This document shows, piece after piece, positions 46,783 to 59,978 of a stretch of DNA of 64,000 nucleotides. This DNA is from an uncultured Caldilinea sp. (GTDB lineage: Bacteria > Chloroflexota > Anaerolineae > Caldilineales > Caldilineaceae). The position numbers were made by a program, and so were the translations under genes. Positions within the stretch are counted from its first letter, which is position 1, and each line of letters starts with the position of its first letter. The notes under the pieces are model-generated. The model worked only from the letters and a program-made list of their open reading frames with translations, was not told the origin of the DNA and ran no database searches. The stretch covers positions 1 through 64,000 of the forward strand of contig NZ_CAKZMJ010000095.1 of NCBI RefSeq assembly GCF_937128415.1, read 5' to 3'.

Positions 46783-47178
46783 TTACCCTTGATATTGCTC
46801 ATCGTTCACATGCTCCATCCACTCCACCGTCTTGCCGTCGAGCGCCTCTTGAATAGCGATGTGCGTCATGGCCGTGGTCGGCGACGCGCCGTGCCAGTGC
46901 TTCTCCCCTGGCTCGAACCAGACGACGTCGCCCGGATGAAGCTCCTCCACCGGGCCGCCCCAGCGCTGCGCACGGCCGCACCCGGCCGTCACAATCAGAA
47001 TCTGCCCCAGGGGGTGCACATGCCAGGCGGTGCGGGCGCCCGGCTCAAAGGTGACGCTGGCGCAGCGCACGCGCGCCGGCTCCGGCGCTTGAAAGAGCGG
47101 ATCGACGCGCACTGCGCCGGTGAACCATTCGGCCGACCCCTTGGCGGAAGGCTGCGATCCACTTCGGACGATCTGCAT
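46783..47178 (-). CDS. Cupin domain protein
   Basis: 131 residues from the ATG at 47178 (AGGAGGG before it). A single cupin barrel shows the two motifs: VTFEPGARTAWHVHPLGQILIV (His ligands) and HPGDVVWFEPGEKHWHGA, with the C-terminal IAIQEALDGKTVEWMEHV that is typical of the cupins associated with CMD and quinone-related operons. It is probably a metal-binding enzyme of unknown substrate. It is the first gene of the operon, divergent from the AraC-family gene (278-bp shared upstream region). Confidence 0.88.
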   Translation of the reverse strand: MQIVRSGSQPSAKGSAEWFTGAVRVDPLFQAPEPARVRCASVTFEPGARTAWHVHPLGQILIVTAGCGRAQRWGGPVEELHPGDVVWFEPGEKHWHGASPTTAMTHIAIQEALDGKTVEWMEHVNDEQYQG

Positions 47179-47229
47179 AAGGGTTTCCCTCCTGTCTGTT
47201 GATGACCTCACTGCGAAAAGATTTTTTCA

Positions 47230-47300
47230 TCGCAGAGGCGCAGAAAGCCCAGAGGCTTTTGTTGGAAAGCGCTCTGTGTTCTCTGCGTCTCCGTGCGGAT
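47230..47300. repeat. Degenerate CTCTGCGTCTC-type inverted repeat
   Basis: CATCGCAGAGGCGCAGAAAG...CTCTGTGTTCTCTGCGTCTC forms an imperfect hairpin in the divergent intergenic region, similar to the element at 36412-36515. Confidence 0.5.
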
Positions 47301-47456
47301 GGGACCTGCTTTGTAGAGCAAATTGTTTTCCAGGAGCCGCTTTGTTTTTTTCTTATGCGATTATAGACACGGTTGGATGGGGGGTGATAGAATAATTTTG
47401 GAACAAGATTAGACAATTCTACAGAATCGGAATGCGAACCCGCCAGAGGAGAGAGC

Positions 47457-48389
47457 ATGCAGTCAATCCCACATCGACAGATGGAACGCATGGCGCAACA
47501 CACCCAGGCCCATCGCGAGGAACTGGTCGAACGCATCACGCGACTGATTCGCCAGGATGGCGAAATTCAGCCCTTGCCGGGGCTTCATCTGTTTCGTCTA
47601 TCGATGATTCGGGGGCTGAGTCATGGTGTGAACAAGCCGGGCTTTTGCGTCATCGCCCAAGGGAGCAAGGAGCTGTTTTTGGGCGATCGCTATTACCGCT
47701 ATGACCCCTATCATTATCTGCTGGTGACGGTCGACCTGCCCGGCGTCAGTCAGGTGCTGGAGGCGACGCCGACGCGGCCCTATCTCAGTCTGCGGCTGGA
47801 CCTTTCCCCTGCCCTGGTCGGCTCCGTGTTGGTCGAAAGTGGATGCTCCGCGCCGGAGATTACGGAAGCCTCGGCGGTGGATGTCAGCCTGTTGGATGGG
47901 GAGTTGTTGGATGCGGTCGTGCGACTCATGCGGCTGACCGAGGCGCCTGCATCCGAGGTGCAGGTGCTAATGCCCCTGACGGTGCGGGAGATCGTCTATC
48001 GACTGCTGGTGGGCGACCAGGGAGCCAGACTTCGCCATCTGGCGGTCGTGGGAGGCTCCATCCCCCACATTGCACGGGCGGTTGAGTGCATCCGGCGCAA
48101 CTTCGACCAACCTCTACGCATCGAGCAGCTTGCGCGCGAGGTGGGGATGAGCGTCTCCGGCTTTCATCACTACTTCAAAGCCGTCACCGGCATGACGCCG
48201 CTGCAATTTCAGAAACAACTGCGCTTGCAGGAGGCGCGTCGGCTGATGATCGGAGAAAATCTCCCCGCCATCGACGCCGCCTATCGCGTGGGCTATCAGG
48301 ACGCCTCGCACTTCAACCGAGAATACAAACGCCTCTTCGGCGCGCCGCCGCTGCGCGATGTGCAGCGCCTGCGCGAGACCATGATGTAA
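47457..48389 (+). CDS. AraC-family transcriptional regulator (YqhC-like)
   Basis: 310 residues. The N-terminal AraC_N domain (about 25-195) has KPGFCVIAQGSKELFLGDRYYRYDPYHYLLVTVDLP and ends PTRPYLSLRLDLSP. Two helix-turn-helix motifs follow (about 205-305): IEQLAREVGMSVSGFHHYFKAVTGMTP and IDAAYRVGYQDASHFNREYKRLFG. This arrangement is that of E. coli YqhC, which responds to aldehydes and activates yqhD and dkgA. The divergent operon here contains a cupin, a DkgA-like AKR, a CMD protein and an SDR, so it probably controls that operon. Confidence 0.92.
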   Translation: MQSIPHRQMERMAQHTQAHREELVERITRLIRQDGEIQPLPGLHLFRLSMIRGLSHGVNKPGFCVIAQGSKELFLGDRYYRYDPYHYLLVTVDLPGVSQVLEATPTRPYLSLRLDLSPALVGSVLVESGCSAPEITEASAVDVSLLDGELLDAVVRLMRLTEAPASEVQVLMPLTVREIVYRLLVGDQGARLRHLAVVGGSIPHIARAVECIRRNFDQPLRIEQLAREVGMSVSGFHHYFKAVTGMTPLQFQKQLRLQEARRLMIGENLPAIDAAYRVGYQDASHFNREYKRLFGAPPLRDVQRLRETMM

Positions 48390-48462
48390 AAATAAAGACA
48401 AGGGATGGGGCCATCGATGGCATAGAGACGCCTTGTGGCCGCCCATCCTCAGTAGCCCTTGT
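48388..48462 (-). terminator. Terminator between the araC-like gene and vapBC
   Basis: An imperfect long stem: ACAAGGG (48398-48404) pairs with CCCTTGT (48456-48462), with inner pairs such as GGATGGG/CCCATCC. On the minus strand it is followed by CTTTATTTTT, so it terminates the vapBC transcript; the plus-strand side is less clear. Confidence 0.55.
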
Positions 48463-48466
48463 AAGG

Positions 48467-48892
48467 TTATGGTGAGAGCAACTCGCAGGGGATGTCTAGA
48501 AGCTCCGCATTGCGCGCCAATTGTCGATCTGCGGTGACTAGGGGGGCCTGCGCAAACGCTGCTGTTGCAAGATGCAGCGCGTCGGGCGCCTTCACCGCCA
48601 AGTCGAAGCGTCTGATGTACATTTGCGCCTGTTGATAGACAGCGCTGCTCAGATGAAGAGAAATGTACAATCCCTGTGCCAGATGACCGGCAAAAAGGGT
48701 GGCCACTCGTTGAGCGTCAGACAATGATAGGTGGCCGAGACGTTGGCGCAGCGCCAAAGCGCTGAAAAATTCTATCTGCGCCAGCTCGCTGACCATCACA
48801 GCCGAGGCGGCCAGCAGGCGTTCCTGTGCTATGTCGCTTAGGGGCTCTGGCACGTAATATGCGACCAGCACACTGGTGTCAAGATAAATCAT
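48467..48892 (-). CDS. vapC: VapC-family PIN-domain toxin
   Basis: 141 residues. The PIN acidic residues are all in place: Asp5 in YLDTSVLVAYY, Glu41 in AQIEFFSAL, Asp104 in KAPDALHLATA and Asp122 in LVTADRQLA. VapC toxins are Mg2+-dependent ribonucleases that cleave tRNA or rRNA and are held inactive by VapB. The gene begins 4 bp after the antitoxin stop, as usual for such pairs. Confidence 0.92.
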   Translation of the reverse strand: MIYLDTSVLVAYYVPEPLSDIAQERLLAASAVMVSELAQIEFFSALALRQRLGHLSLSDAQRVATLFAGHLAQGLYISLHLSSAVYQQAQMYIRRFDLAVKAPDALHLATAAFAQAPLVTADRQLARNAELLDIPCELLSP

Positions 48893-48895
48893 ACA

Positions 48896-49132
48896 TCAAT
48901 AGCGCGCTTTCCGACGTTCGGCGACCACGGTTTCGCTCATCGTCTCTCCCTGCAGAGCAATACTGGCTCGAAACGCCGTCAAATCGGGAAATTTTGGGCG
49001 TGAACGCCCCGGGGCGATCAATTGCGCAACTACTTTTCCACGCCGGGTGACGATGATCTCTTCACCAGCCTCCACGCGTGCAATATATTCCGCAAGGTGT
49101 TCCCGCAGATCCTTGACGTTGACCTTGATCAT
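48896..49132 (-). CDS. vapB: Phd/YefM-type antitoxin (VapB role)
   Basis: 78 residues, starting after AAGGAGG. The DNA-binding part VNVKDLREHLAEYIARVEAGEEIIVTRRGKVVAQLIAPG is the Phd_YefM pattern; the C-terminal half (residues about 50-78) is the variable toxin-binding tail. It represses its own promoter and neutralises the PIN toxin encoded next. Pairing of a Phd-fold antitoxin with a PIN toxin is common. Confidence 0.9.
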   Translation of the reverse strand: MIKVNVKDLREHLAEYIARVEAGEEIIVTRRGKVVAQLIAPGRSRPKFPDLTAFRASIALQGETMSETVVAERRKARY

Positions 49133-49187
49133 TCATCCTCCTTGACTTTTGTCCGGCCTGACTACAGTTCCTTAGCGGACGCTTCGA

Positions 49188-49228
49188 GTGTACACTATCA
49201 GTGTACACCAGGGGATGGCCTTGTGCAA
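49188..49228 (-). promoter_or_regulatory. vapBC promoter with overlapping palindromic operator
   Basis: GTGTACACT (49188-49196), ATC, AGTGTACAC (49200-49208) form a perfect 9-bp inverted repeat. On the minus strand the -35 is TTGCAC (49228-49223) and the -10 is TACACT (49205-49200) with 17 bp between, so the operator covers the -10. This fits autorepression by the antitoxin. The antitoxin ATG is 56 bp further on. Confidence 0.7.
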
Positions 49229-49287
49229 CCGCCGGAATCGCCAATTTGAGCGGCAAGTTACTGCAGGTGGCAGACTTGCTGAATCTC

Positions 49288-50157
<870 letters not shown>

Positions 50158-50303
50158 AGCTGACCTCCGTACAATTTGAAATCTTCCACTGTTTGACCTT
50201 TAAGAATCGTCTAACCGGATCTTCGGCGCCATCTTACCCTCTGGATGTAATTTCATCATGTGAAAAGCATTAAAAAATTATAAAAAGCGATCACAGCGTC
50301 TAT

Positions 50304-51167
<864 letters not shown>

Positions 51168-51299
51168 GGTCTGGTTTCTCCTATAGATTCAGTGCAAAGG
51201 TGCAAAGACGCAAAAAAGCAGCTCTCATGCATTTGCAAATGGGTGATGCAGAGGGTTAACTTCCGTCGAACCCTTCCTGTCGGCTCTTCTGCACTCTCG

Positions 51300-52382
51300 T
51301 CAACTGAGGATCGACTCGATCTTGCGCTCCATTTCCCGCGCTTCGTCAACGGTGAGCACGCCGGCAATCATTGAGCAGCGGTAGGTTTCCCCTGCGCCAA
51401 GCACCTTCACGTTGCCTTTCGCTTTCTCGGCCGTGTAGCCCTCCGGCTCCGCGGTTGAAGGCAGCACCATTCCCAACGCATCCTGGTCAGGGGTGCGGCA
51501 GATCCAGCGCACGCCCTTGTCCAGCTCCGCAGGGCGATGGGCGATGTAGTCGGCGCTGCCGTCAGGATGCACCTGCATCGTGTGCGCCCATCCGTCGGCG
51601 TCGGCCAGGTAGTCGATAAAGAAAACCACCTCTGGATCAAAGGCCAGGCCTGGTTTGAGCACATTGTGCCGCTCCGGGTGTCGGCTCAGCTCTTCTAGAA
51701 AAGCGGCGTACTCCGGGCCGGGCCGCACGTGCGACGGGATGCTTCGACGCACGCGCACGCTTGTCGGCGTGCAGTGCGCGCTGTAGACCAGCCGGCCGTT
51801 GTCAACCGGGCGGAAGTTGGCGTGCGCCATGTACATGTACTCCATCGGCGTGCGTTTGAGGTTGGTGACGCTCAGGTCGATGGTGAAGAGCGACGATCCG
51901 GCGTAGAGTTTGACCAACGGCTCGGCCTGATAGTTGAAGCTAAAGGCGACGGTGTGTTGATAGACGCCGCCGAGTCCGATGTAACTGCCGCGCTCATCCT
52001 TGCCGACGACCAGATAGGCGCTTTTGTACGGCGCATTGGGCAGCTCGCCGTGCAACGGATGGGCGTCGCCTGCGGCAGGCACGCCCATCGCCGTAAAGCC
52101 GCAGTGAAGCAAAAAGCCGCCGTAGGTCTCCAGATAAACGCGCGTGGGCCGCGGTTGGTCGAACATCGAGCGCATCGTGATGTTGCGCCCGCGAAAGCTG
52201 GCCGACCAGATCTGTTGGCCCTGGAACGGCAGCAACACCAGCTCGCCCAACTCGTTGCGCAGTCGCAGCGCCGCCACGCCGCTTTCAAAACGGAAGGCGC
52301 TCGCCTCCAGCGCATCGGCCTCGACCAGAAGGCGCTCCCGTTCGCCGAACATCGATTCGGTGAGATGAAAATAAGTTGTCAT
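51300..52382 (-). CDS. DUF4432 / aldose 1-epimerase-like protein
   Basis: 360 residues from the ATG at 52382 (GAGGATTTTT before it) rather than 52400. The beta-sandwich pattern of aldose epimerase-like proteins appears: LRNELGELVLLPFQGQQIWSASFRGRN, YGGFLLHCGFTAMGVPAAGDAHPLHGELPNAPYK and MEYMYMAHANFRPVDNGRLVYS, with conserved His residues in the GDAHPLHGELP block. DUF4432 proteins are presumed mutarotases or carbohydrate-binding enzymes. With the AroE-like gene following after 132 bp, it suggests sugar or cyclitol use. Confidence 0.8.
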   Translation of the reverse strand: MTTYFHLTESMFGERERLLVEADALEASAFRFESGVAALRLRNELGELVLLPFQGQQIWSASFRGRNITMRSMFDQPRPTRVYLETYGGFLLHCGFTAMGVPAAGDAHPLHGELPNAPYKSAYLVVGKDERGSYIGLGGVYQHTVAFSFNYQAEPLVKLYAGSSLFTIDLSVTNLKRTPMEYMYMAHANFRPVDNGRLVYSAHCTPTSVRVRRSIPSHVRPGPEYAAFLEELSRHPERHNVLKPGLAFDPEVVFFIDYLADADGWAHTMQVHPDGSADYIAHRPAELDKGVRWICRTPDQDALGMVLPSTAEPEGYTAEKAKGNVKVLGAGETYRCSMIAGVLTVDEAREMERKIESILS

Positions 52383-52641
52383 AAAAATCCTCGACTCCAA
52401 AAGATGTTGGAATAGCTTTTTGGGATCTGGTGGAATTCATCTATGAGCGCCGCACCGTATGGAGCGTGCTCTAACGTACTTTACCATACTTACTGCGTGC
52501 AGGCGAGTATATGCGTATGCGTCGCCTTGATGACAGTGGAAGCGCACGGCGTCGAAAGTAAGCCGTCTTGTGGATGGTCTTTTGTTCGCCATGCCAACCT
52601 CAAGTAGGAACAATCTCATATAGAAAGAAAATATGCGAGAA

Positions 52642-52998
52642 TCAGGCCGCTAAGGCCTCCACCAGCGCCGGAAATCCTAGCAGGGCGACAAGCATCCCTG
52701 CCGGGTGTTGATTCAATCCTAGCGGTTCCGCCAGCAAGAGAACGAAGACGACCGCTCCCGCGCCGAGCACCCAGAAGACCCATGCTGTGCGTCCCCGCTT
52801 CTCTCGCTTCGCCGCCCAGGAGGCCCCCAGGCCGTTGCCCAGAGCAATTCCCAGCATCATGCCGGCCACGCCTAACGCCAGGTCGGCCATTCCGCCGCCG
52901 GTGAATCGGCCGATGAGAGCGCCCAGGGCGTAGCCCGCCGCTCCCAATAGAATTGCGCCACCCAGTGCACTCAGAAAAACCATCAGGCGAGATTGCAT
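52642..52998 (-). CDS. Small integral membrane protein
   Basis: 118 residues from the ATG at 52998, with AAGGAG before it; longer frames lack a good ribosome-binding site. Four hydrophobic segments are visible (about 5-25, 30-52, 66-85 and 95-115), with glycine-rich helices (ALGGAILLGAAGYALGALIGRFTGGG) like glycine-zipper proteins. No family is recognised. The 259 bp between it and the DUF4432 gene hold no clear feature. Confidence 0.6.
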   Translation of the reverse strand: MQSRLMVFLSALGGAILLGAAGYALGALIGRFTGGGMADLALGVAGMMLGIALGNGLGASWAAKREKRGRTAWVFWVLGAGAVVFVLLLAEPLGLNQHPAGMLVALLGFPALVEALAA

Positions 52999-53073
52999 CA
53001 GGAAACTCCTTCTTGTCGGACGAGAACTTATAGAAAGATTCAATTTTGTTTCCGTCGAATGGCCAGAGCGGCG

Positions 53074-54798
53074 TCACCTGGAAAATGGCGCATAGGCGCC
53101 GGGAGCGTCGCGTTCGGCGCGGCTGACGCCGTCTCGGTCGAACAGGACGAAATTGCTGTTCTCACCGGGCGGAACGCTCAACTCCCACGTGAAATTGGGA
53201 ATCTTGAACAAGGGTGCATTCTGGACCCAATCCCCAACAGGATGGAAGTCGTTGGCCGCTGCGTTCGCCAGAACTGGCTGGAGAGCGTTGATAGCGTTGT
53301 CGGCGCGCAGCTGCCTTTCGTTGCAGGTGAGATTGTCAGAAGTGCAGGCGTCGCTATTGCCTTCGATGCCCAGCGGCATGGATGCGTCGCCGTTCCAGAG
53401 GACATTCCCGCGGATCTGAAGATTGTCATCTGCATGGGCGAGGGGGATGTTGCTCGAAGTTGGGTTGACCCGAGAGTCGTAAATGGCGAAATGTTGCCAC
53501 AAGCTCTGGCGGCCCGGTGGGTTATATACAAGGTTGTTGTAGATGTATACGTTTTTATTGGGGATCGCCACGGCGTTCGAGCCGTTGTCTATCTCAGTCG
53601 TTCCCCAGCCGCCTTGATCCAGATAAAGCTGACAGCGTTCGCGTCCTGGATCGCCGGGTTGACCGTCGCAGGAGCGTCCTCCGAAGACCACTTCAATAAT
53701 ATGCGAACGGCTGCCCACGCGCACGAGCGTGTTATAAGCCAAAAGAATGTTGTAGCCGCCGTTGACGCCCAACCCGGCGCCTTCTGCGTCGTAGATCAGG
53801 TTGTTCACAACCTTGACGTCGTAGGCTTCATATTGGAGCCAGGGAGGCGTCATAAATTGAAAACCGGTCCCCTGGCCTGCAGTGAATCCACCCGTGCCGC
53901 AATCGTAGATCTCATTCGCTTCAACGCGAATATAAGCCGATCCCCCTTTGACGTAGGCGCACCAATCGCCGCCGCCGTGAATCTGGTTGTGGACGAGATG
54001 TCCGTGCTGCACCGCCACGAAGTCAACGACGTTGTCCCATGCGCCGGCGAGATGGCTGTTTTCGATGTAGATGTGCTGAGATTGATTCACTTTCACGGTC
54101 TCCTGGGCCGCACCCTCTCCATCGAAGGAGACGTTGCGGAGCAGCACGTGGTTGCATTGTTCACAGTGAAATACATCGCCCTTGAATTGGATGGTCAAGT
54201 TTTCAAAGTAGATATAATCGGTGTCGAAAATGTTCATGTTGCCCTGGAGCATGACCTCTCCGCGCTCATTGCCGTTCCCGCGAATCCAAATCGGCGCGGC
54301 GAATGTCCCTTGTCGCGATTCCCAGTAGTTCGGCAGCGCGCTCTCTGGATAAAGGCCAGGTTGCAAATTGATTCGCACCCCTTCGGTCAAAGGGACGTTC
54401 ATCGGGATGCCCTGCCATGCGGCGGCGAGGGTGCGAAGCGCGTTCGCAGGCGTTGTCCCATCGTTGGCGTCGTCGCCGCGGAGAGGGTCCACCCACACCT
54501 CGCGTAGTGCAGGAGTTCCAGGATCGTACAGACTTGTGGCCGTCTGAGTGTGGGGAGTTTGTTGGGCCACAAACGGCGCATAAACCTGCGCTTCTCCTGG
54601 CGACTGCACGCCGGCGTGTTCGCTTGCAGGCAGTTCTTGCGTCGGCAGGGGAACGGGTTCAAACGTCAGCGGTGGAGCAGCGGAAACCATCGGTTGAGCA
54701 GACGAGAGAACGGGCGTAGGCAAAGAGGATTGCGAGGCGCAGCCTGCAAACACAACCCAAAAGAGGACGGCGAGCGGCCGGAGCAAAGGTTTTCGCAT
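53074..54798 (-). CDS. Secreted lipoprotein with right-handed beta-helix
   Basis: 574 residues from the ATG at 54798. Lipobox FAGC gives Cys20, followed by a Pro/Thr/Ser-rich linker (about 25-90). VWVDPLRGDDANDGTTPANALRTLAAAW begins the repeat domain, a motif of parallel beta-helix polysaccharide lyases and NosD-like proteins; repeated NIxYxxNLxxxF-like turns (FENLTIQFKGD, YIENSHLAGAWDN, VVNNLIYDAEG, YNNLVYNPPG) follow up to about 460. Many Asn residues mark helix turns. It probably binds or cleaves an extracellular polysaccharide, but no catalytic Lys/Arg set is evident. Single gene. Confidence 0.75.
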   Translation of the reverse strand: MRKPLLRPLAVLFWVVFAGCASQSSLPTPVLSSAQPMVSAAPPLTFEPVPLPTQELPASEHAGVQSPGEAQVYAPFVAQQTPHTQTATSLYDPGTPALREVWVDPLRGDDANDGTTPANALRTLAAAWQGIPMNVPLTEGVRINLQPGLYPESALPNYWESRQGTFAAPIWIRGNGNERGEVMLQGNMNIFDTDYIYFENLTIQFKGDVFHCEQCNHVLLRNVSFDGEGAAQETVKVNQSQHIYIENSHLAGAWDNVVDFVAVQHGHLVHNQIHGGGDWCAYVKGGSAYIRVEANEIYDCGTGGFTAGQGTGFQFMTPPWLQYEAYDVKVVNNLIYDAEGAGLGVNGGYNILLAYNTLVRVGSRSHIIEVVFGGRSCDGQPGDPGRERCQLYLDQGGWGTTEIDNGSNAVAIPNKNVYIYNNLVYNPPGRQSLWQHFAIYDSRVNPTSSNIPLAHADDNLQIRGNVLWNGDASMPLGIEGNSDACTSDNLTCNERQLRADNAINALQPVLANAAANDFHPVGDWVQNAPLFKIPNFTWELSVPPGENSNFVLFDRDGVSRAERDAPGAYAPFSR

Positions 54799-54939
54799 GA
54801 CTATAAACACTCCTCACCTGCATGGGCGATTGCTGAGTCAAATTATAACTGAAGAAGAAATTCTGGAACTATTGCATAATACACCTTACGCAGATGGTAG
54901 GAAGAGGGAGCGCCGTAGGTCTTTGGGGTTCACCGTAGA

Positions 54940-55092
54940 GGCCCTCACCTCTGGCCCCTCTCCCAAGGGTGGGAGAGGGGGAGAAGACCCTCACCCCTGG
55001 CCCCCCTCCCAAGGCTGGGAGAGGGGGAGAAGGGGCGCCGTAGCCGCAGGTCTTTTGGATTCACCGTAGCTGCGGCTCGCAGCCGCAGGCTC
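54940..55092. repeat. Dispersed CT/GA-rich repeat related to the 34-kb array
   Basis: CCTCTCCCAAGGGTGGGAGAGG and CCCCTCCCAAGGCTGGGAGAGG palindromes sit in tandem, followed by a GC palindrome, GCTGCGGCTCGCAGCCGC. The composition and order match the ~130-bp units at 34069-34600 in the other orientation. It lies in the 590-bp gap before fhs. Confidence 0.75.
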
Positions 55093-55181
55093 TTGATGGC
55101 CCGCAAGGTCTTGGTGAATTCAAGAAAGCACAGCAGCGAACTGCGCAGCATCAGTGAATAAATTCATGCTGACGCCATCTG

Positions 55182-55306
55182 GGCGCAATCGTTTGCGCCG
55201 TTTGGGTTTGTAAAGTTGTTATTGCTCTGTGTTCGAGAACGACGCAGAGCGCACTGTTCACTGCCCATCGTGGGCAATGCACTTCAGCTTTGGTATACTT
55301 CTGCGC
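55182..55306 (+). promoter_or_regulatory. Structured region and extended -10 promoter before fhs
   Basis: A perfect 7-bp hairpin, GGCGCAA/TTGCGCC (55182-55199), is followed by a second imperfect hairpin and by an extended -10 element, TGG-TATACT (55291-55299). A transcript would start near 55306, leaving about an 85-nt leader. I looked for a ZTP or THF riboswitch and found no consensus. Bases 54799-54939 show nothing else. Confidence 0.4.
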
Positions 55307-55389
55307 ATGAACTTGGATTCGCAGAGAACGACAGCGCATCCAGACTCAATTATCCGGCTTTGCAAACACTCAACGAGGAGAGATGTGGA

Positions 55390-57285
<1,896 letters not shown>

Positions 57286-57303
57286 CTGCGCCACGGAGGA
57301 TCC

Positions 57304-57756
57304 ATGTCTCGACAGTTGATCTCCAGCGGCAGTCCCTATGAACCACGCATCGGCTTTTCACGCGCCGTGCGGGTGGGCTCGCATGTCTTTGTCGCCGGTA
57401 CAGCGCCCATTGCACCCGATGGCTCGGTAGCCGCACCTGGCGATGCCGCCGGCCAAGCCCGGCGCTGTTTTGAGATTATTCAGGCTGCTTTGGAGCAGGC
57501 GGGCGCTTCGCTGGCGCATGTCGTGCGCACCCGGGTTTTTCTCACGCACATTGAAGACTGGGAAGCGGTGGGACGCGTTCACGGCGAATTTTTGGGCGAC
57601 GTGCGACCGGCCTCCACTGTAGTGGAGGTGAGCCGTTTCGTCGACCCCCTCTGGCTCGTCGAGGTGGAAGCGGAGGCGTTGATCGATGAGGAAGAAATCA
57701 ATAGGGTAGGGATCGACAGGGAAGGCGACGCACCTGAACGACGCCTGACAACTTAA
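57304..57756 (+). CDS. ridA: RidA/YjgF-family protein
   Basis: 150 residues. The RidA core is present: SRAVRVGSHVFVAGTAP, GDAAGQARRCFEIIQAALEQAGASLAHVVRTRVFLTH, DVRPASTVVEVSRFVDPLWLVEVEAEA. The Arg in RPAS and the Glu near EVEAEA line the enamine/imine deaminase pocket. RidA removes reactive 2-aminoacrylate-type intermediates. A ribosome-binding site (GGAGG) precedes the ATG, 18 bp after the fhs stop. The last ~20 residues are a variable tail. Confidence 0.85.
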   Translation: MSRQLISSGSPYEPRIGFSRAVRVGSHVFVAGTAPIAPDGSVAAPGDAAGQARRCFEIIQAALEQAGASLAHVVRTRVFLTHIEDWEAVGRVHGEFLGDVRPASTVVEVSRFVDPLWLVEVEAEALIDEEEINRVGIDREGDAPERRLTT

Positions 57757-57783
57757 AAACGGGAAAATATTTCAGGATACGCT

Positions 57784-58755
57784 ATGCCGGATCAATCAGA
57801 ATTCTCGCATCCATTCTCTCCCACCGACGGAGAGCGCCAGCGCGTTCAGGCGGGCGACTTGGCGATGATCTTCACGTCGGACTACAAACGCTTCGTCGCC
57901 CGCATCCATCCGGAGGGCGTCACGCACACCCATCTTGGCGCCTTCCGTCACGCAGACCTGATCGGCGCTACGTGGGGCTCAACGGTGAAAAGTCAGATCG
58001 GCTACGACGCTTTGGTGCTGCAGCCCTCGCTCACCGACATCATGAAATCGCTCAAGCGCAGCACGCAGATCATCTATCCCAAAGACGCCGCCTATATCGT
58101 GCATCGCCTCAGCCTGCGCGCCGGCAGCCGCGTGGTGGAGGCCGGCACCGGCAGCGGCGGGTTGACGACTGCGCTGGCGTGGGCGGTGGCGCCGTCGGGA
58201 ATGGTGTTCACCCACGAGGCGCGTGAGGACATCTACCAGGTGGCGCGCGAGAACCTGGCCAGAGTTGGGCTGTCGCCCTTTGTGAAGATGTTTCTGTGCG
58301 ACATCGAGGAGGGGTTTCGGGCGGAAGACGCCGACGCCGTTTTTCTCGACGTGCGCGAACCCTGGCGCTACCTGGCGCACGTGCGCCGCGCCCTGCGCCC
58401 TGGCGGTTTCTTCGCCAGCCTGTTGCCGACCGCCAATCAGGTCATCGAGCTGTTGCGCGCTTTCGATGAGCATCACTTCGCCGACGTGAGCGTCGAGGAG
58501 CTGATCCTGCGTTCTTACAAACCAACGCCGGAGCGCTTCCGCCCCGACGACAATCTGATCGGACACACCGGCTATCTGGTCTTCGCCCGTTGCATCGACC
58601 TCGGCGAGGATATGGCGCGCTGGCGGCAGCCGGAGCGGCAGCGCTATGAGGCGCGGCTGCAGACGCAGGCGGAACTCGAAGCCGAGGCCAGGCGTCGCGC
58701 GGCGGAGGTGGCCGCCGGCGGAAAGAAATACCCGAAGCTGCCGTTGCCAGGGTAA
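57784..58755 (+). CDS. trmI: tRNA (adenine(58)-N1)-methyltransferase
   Basis: 323 residues. An N-terminal beta domain (about 15-105, with VHTHLGAFRHADLIGATWGSTV-like THTHLGAFRHADLIG) is followed by the Rossmann methyltransferase: motif I RVVEAGTGSGGLTTALAWAV, THEAREDIYQVARENL, DADAVFLDVREPWRYLAHVRRALRPGG and the GHTGYLVFARC strand. It methylates A58 in the T loop of tRNA. The C-terminal ~50 residues are an Arg/Glu-rich extension. The gene is close behind ridA, on the same transcript. Confidence 0.92.
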   Translation: MPDQSEFSHPFSPTDGERQRVQAGDLAMIFTSDYKRFVARIHPEGVTHTHLGAFRHADLIGATWGSTVKSQIGYDALVLQPSLTDIMKSLKRSTQIIYPKDAAYIVHRLSLRAGSRVVEAGTGSGGLTTALAWAVAPSGMVFTHEAREDIYQVARENLARVGLSPFVKMFLCDIEEGFRAEDADAVFLDVREPWRYLAHVRRALRPGGFFASLLPTANQVIELLRAFDEHHFADVSVEELILRSYKPTPERFRPDDNLIGHTGYLVFARCIDLGEDMARWRQPERQRYEARLQTQAELEAEARRRAAEVAAGGKKYPKLPLPG

Positions 58756-58784
58756 GGAAAAACAAGGGCGGGGCTGCAAATGCT

Positions 58785-59974
<1,190 letters not shown>

Positions 59975-59978
<4 letters not shown>

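Noticed and set aside
55182..55389. ZTP or THF riboswitch upstream of fhs
   Set aside because: Hairpins are present but the conserved cores of these riboswitches were not found.
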